Shown one piece after another: positions 4,995-5,864 of a DNA stretch of 5,864 nucleotides; the stretch's first letter is position 1; every line of letters begins with the position of its first letter. The notes beneath the pieces were generated by a model. The model made no database searches and was not told the DNA's origin. It worked only from the letters and a program-made list of their open reading frames with translations. The DNA is taken from the NCBI GenBank assembly GCA_020342025.1, contig CP070840.1, positions 1,604,844 through 1,610,707 of the forward strand, given 5' to 3'. The translations under genes and the position numbers were made by a program. Source of the DNA: Deltaproteobacteria bacterium (GTDB lineage: Bacteria > Desulfobacterota > DSM-4660 > Desulfatiglandales > HGW-15).

Positions 4995-5159
4995 TTAACC
5001 ACCTCCTTTCTTTTTATCTGCCCTCATAGCCTTCGTTAGAATTTCGACTGCCAGAGCATTCATTGAAACTCTTGCGCTTCGCCTGATAGTTTCTCTCGCT
5101 GCCTTTTCCCTGATCCAGTCAAAAACCTCTTTAGGCATCCTAATGGTCCATGTTTTCAA
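4995..5159 (-). CDS. Arc-like ribbon-helix-helix DNA-binding protein
   Basis: This is a 54-residue protein. It starts at TTG 5159 because GGAGG (5171-5167) lies 7 nt upstream and only this start keeps the N-terminal strand. MKTWTIRMPKEVFDWIREKA matches the Arc/MetJ fold: a short strand (KTWTIRMP) whose side chains read the major groove, then helix A (EVFDWIREKAARE). After a linker of basic residues, RVSMNALAVEILTKAMRA matches the Ser-capped helix B of Arc. The C-terminal Lys/Gly codons double as the ribosome site of the next gene. It stops exactly where the next ATG begins, so translation is coupled. Proteins of this fold bind as dimers to palindromes. A perfect 16-bp palindrome covers the -10 box of its promoter, so negative autoregulation is likely. 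Such small Arc-type regulators are frequent in phages and integrated elements. It could be an antitoxin, but its partner does not look like a known toxin. Confidence 0.8.
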   Translation of the reverse strand: MKTWTIRMPKEVFDWIREKAARETIRRSARVSMNALAVEILTKAMRADKKKGGG

Positions 5160-5183
5160 TTTATCGCCTCCTTTCGTTTGTAA

Positions 5184-5199
5184 ACATTGTATACAATGT
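5184..5199. promoter_or_regulatory. Palindromic operator ACATTGTATACAATGT
   Basis: This is a perfect 16-bp palindrome with no spacer, 25 bp upstream of the regulator start codon, containing the -10 box of the operon promoter. Size and position suit a dimer or dimer pair of the ribbon-helix-helix protein encoded just downstream. The palindrome is seen; the binding is inferred. Confidence 0.7.
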
Positions 5200-5214
5200 A
5201 ATCTTTGGCGTCAA
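5186..5214 (-). promoter_or_regulatory. Promoter of the regulator / secreted-protein operon
   Basis: On the minus strand TTGACG (5214-5209), a 17-nt spacer and TACAAT (5191-5186) give 5/6 matches to both sigma70 boxes. A second TTGACA (5223-5218) lies just upstream, with TACATT (5200-5195) at 17 nt as a weaker alternative. The -10 box lies inside the palindrome, so a bound repressor would exclude RNA polymerase. Confidence 0.72.
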
Positions 5215-5261
5215 ATATGTCAAACCCTTTTTCAAAAAAGTTAGCCCGCCCCTTTTCGGCA

Positions 5262-5387
5262 TTAGTTACAATCAAAAATACTGTGTTTTCGCATTGAAAA
5301 TACGGTCTTCACCGTATTGACTTTAAAGATTAGCGATTTTATTTGTCTTACGAACAGGAGATTTTTCTCCGTTTCCATATTAATCAA
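5262..5387 (-). CDS. Possible 41-residue small ORF
   Basis: On the minus strand, GGAGG (5397-5393) lies 5 nt upstream of TTG 5387, which opens a frame to TAA at 5264-5262. The peptide begins MINMETEKNLLFVRQIKSLI (counting TTG as Met) and continues with a Val/Thr/Lys stretch; it is basic, with no recognisable domain. In favour are the good ribosome site and the same TTG-start habit as the regulator gene next to it. Against are its small size, a perfect hairpin in its middle, and a plus-strand neighbourhood that also looks structured. It may instead be part of a non-coding region. Confidence 0.25.
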   Translation of the reverse strand: MINMETEKNLLFVRQIKSLIFKVNTVKTVFSMRKHSIFDCN

Positions 5388-5456
5388 TCTTTCCTCCTGT
5401 TTAGCCCCCTGAGTTCACCATTATTACCCCTCTTTTTTCCCCTGCGGACTCAGGGG
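5299..5456. repeat. Cluster of inverted repeats in the 5200-5534 region
   Basis: Four perfect inverted repeats crowd into about 160 bp. AATACGGT/ACCGTATT (5299-5306 with 5311-5318) has a 4-nt loop. GGAGA/TCTCC (5357-5361 with 5366-5370) lies at the base of AACAGGAG/CTCCTGTT (5353-5360 with 5394-5401). CCCCTGAGT/ACTCAGGGG (5406-5414 with 5448-5456) competes with a shorter CCCCTG/CAGGGG (5439-5444 with 5451-5456). The two long CCCCTGAGT arms and the short one are mutually exclusive, as in a switch. Apart from the possible small ORF on the minus strand, no gene is visible here. It could be a structured RNA, a control region or a replication/transfer site remnant. Confidence 0.45.
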
Positions 5457-5534
5457 TATCTTTTACCTCTCGGAGTTGATTTGACTATTAGATGGACCTT
5501 CCCTAGCCGACAACCTATAGCGAAGGGGCCAAAA

Positions 5535-5639
5535 ATGAGGGACTTAAAGGAGTTATTTTTAGACCTGGTGGTTTACTTGGGAGTCCTGGCTTGGCTTGTG
5601 GGGTACATACTCTGGATGAAGAGTTCAGGTTGGTACTAG
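5535..5639 (+). CDS. Small single-span membrane protein, 34 residues
   Basis: ATG 5535 follows AAGGGG (5523-5528) at 6 nt spacing, and the frame ends at TAG 5637-5639. The peptide is MRDLKELFLDLVVYLGVLAW followed by LVGYILWMKSSGWY. After a short charged N-terminus, residues 7-28 are almost purely hydrophobic, enough for one membrane helix, and a short Lys/Trp/Tyr tail follows. The frame is open much further upstream (to about 5343), but that stretch is Pro/Leu/Phe-rich low-quality sequence over the hairpin region and has no ribosome site, so the short form is preferred. I do not recognise it. Peptides of this size often modulate a membrane complex or act as toxins, but nothing here decides. 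It ends 10 bp from the convergent gene. No good promoter is seen. Confidence 0.5.
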   Translation: MRDLKELFLDLVVYLGVLAWLVGYILWMKSSGWY

Positions 5640-5649
5640 TGAGTACGCC

Positions 5650-5838
5650 TTAATCCCACTTCCACTCATCTCCATCACGCAAATCTTCTAACGAAAGCCT
5701 CTCCCCACATTTGGGGCAGTGCTCCACCCATATCCTCTCACCAGGAGGACGAATACAGAATATCGTCCTTCCATCAATCCACCCTTTTACCCATATCGCC
5801 TGACCCCAGGTGTGGACTTTCTCAGTTTCTCCTTTCAT
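5650..5838 (-). CDS. Small CPKC-containing protein, possibly 5'-truncated by the window edge
   Basis: The 62-residue reading from ATG 5838 is MKGETEKVHTWGQAIWVKGW, then a strand-rich stretch around TIFCIRPPGERIWVEH, then CPKCGERL and an acidic tail ending in EWKWD. The single CPKC knuckle near residue 41 looks like one half of a zinc ribbon. The only other cysteine is Cys28, so a complete four-cysteine site would need a dimer or a missing N-terminal part. No ribosome site precedes ATG 5838, and the frame stays open to the window edge (upstream codons read VYILRDQP), so the real start may lie outside. Short proteins of this style are common in phage and island DNA. I cannot name a function. 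Confidence 0.5.
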   Translation of the reverse strand: MKGETEKVHTWGQAIWVKGWIDGRTIFCIRPPGERIWVEHCPKCGERLSLEDLRDGDEWKWD

Positions 5839-5864
5839 TGGCTGGTCTCTGAGTATGTAAACTC

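Noticed and set aside
5406..5460. Intrinsic terminator at the CCCCTG hairpins
   Set aside because: The T-run lies before the stem on the plus strand, and only a broken TATCTTTT follows it. The minus strand has no T-run after the stem.
5343..5534. N-terminal extension of the small membrane protein to a TTG at 5343
   Set aside because: The extension is Pro/Leu/Phe-rich, covers the inverted repeats and has no ribosome site. ATG 5535 has one.

Overview
This window reads as a bacterial chromosome segment, probably from a sulfate-reducing or syntrophic deltaproteobacterium (Desulfobacterota). That lineage call is inference. It rests on the gene families (an AmrS-type radical SAM enzyme, bacterial uL13/uS9 and TruA, tRNAs with encoded CCA) and on the style of the dispersed palindromes and octamer repeats. 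Nothing here fixes the genus.

Positions 1-4328 look like core chromosome. On the plus strand, the 3' part of a class I SAM methyltransferase gene overlaps a radical SAM gene (amrS) by 29 bp. A two-hairpin leader follows, then a 56-residue small protein gene. A convergent spacer of about 300 bp holds a G-quadruplex motif, a REP-like palindrome and a perfect hairpin. On the minus strand lie truA and the abutting ribosomal pair rplM-rpsI, which has its own promoter and a strong intrinsic terminator. Back to back with the rplM promoter is a plus-strand promoter for tRNA-Arg(UCG) and tRNA-Lys(CUU). These tRNAs are separated by inverted octamer repeats and end in an intrinsic terminator.

Positions after about 4297 change character and look like an old integrated element at the tRNA-Lys 3' side. 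Right at the tRNA terminator is a minus-strand reading frame with no start codon that looks like the C-terminus of a tyrosine integrase. Next comes a two-gene minus-strand operon. Its first gene is an Arc-like ribbon-helix-helix regulator with a TTG start. Its second gene should encode a secreted protein, but the strong ribosome site and signal peptide are one frame away from the body of the protein, with the shift in a T7/T5 run. The operon promoter has its -10 box inside a perfect 16-bp palindrome, a good candidate operator. Beyond it lie a hairpin-rich stretch, a possible 41-codon ORF, a 34-residue membrane peptide and a small CPKC-containing protein.

The core genes serve translation (tRNAs, uL13, uS9, tRNA pseudouridylation) and an AmrS-linked pathway whose substrate I cannot name. 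The right-hand part looks like decayed mobile DNA that still carries a self-regulated cassette.
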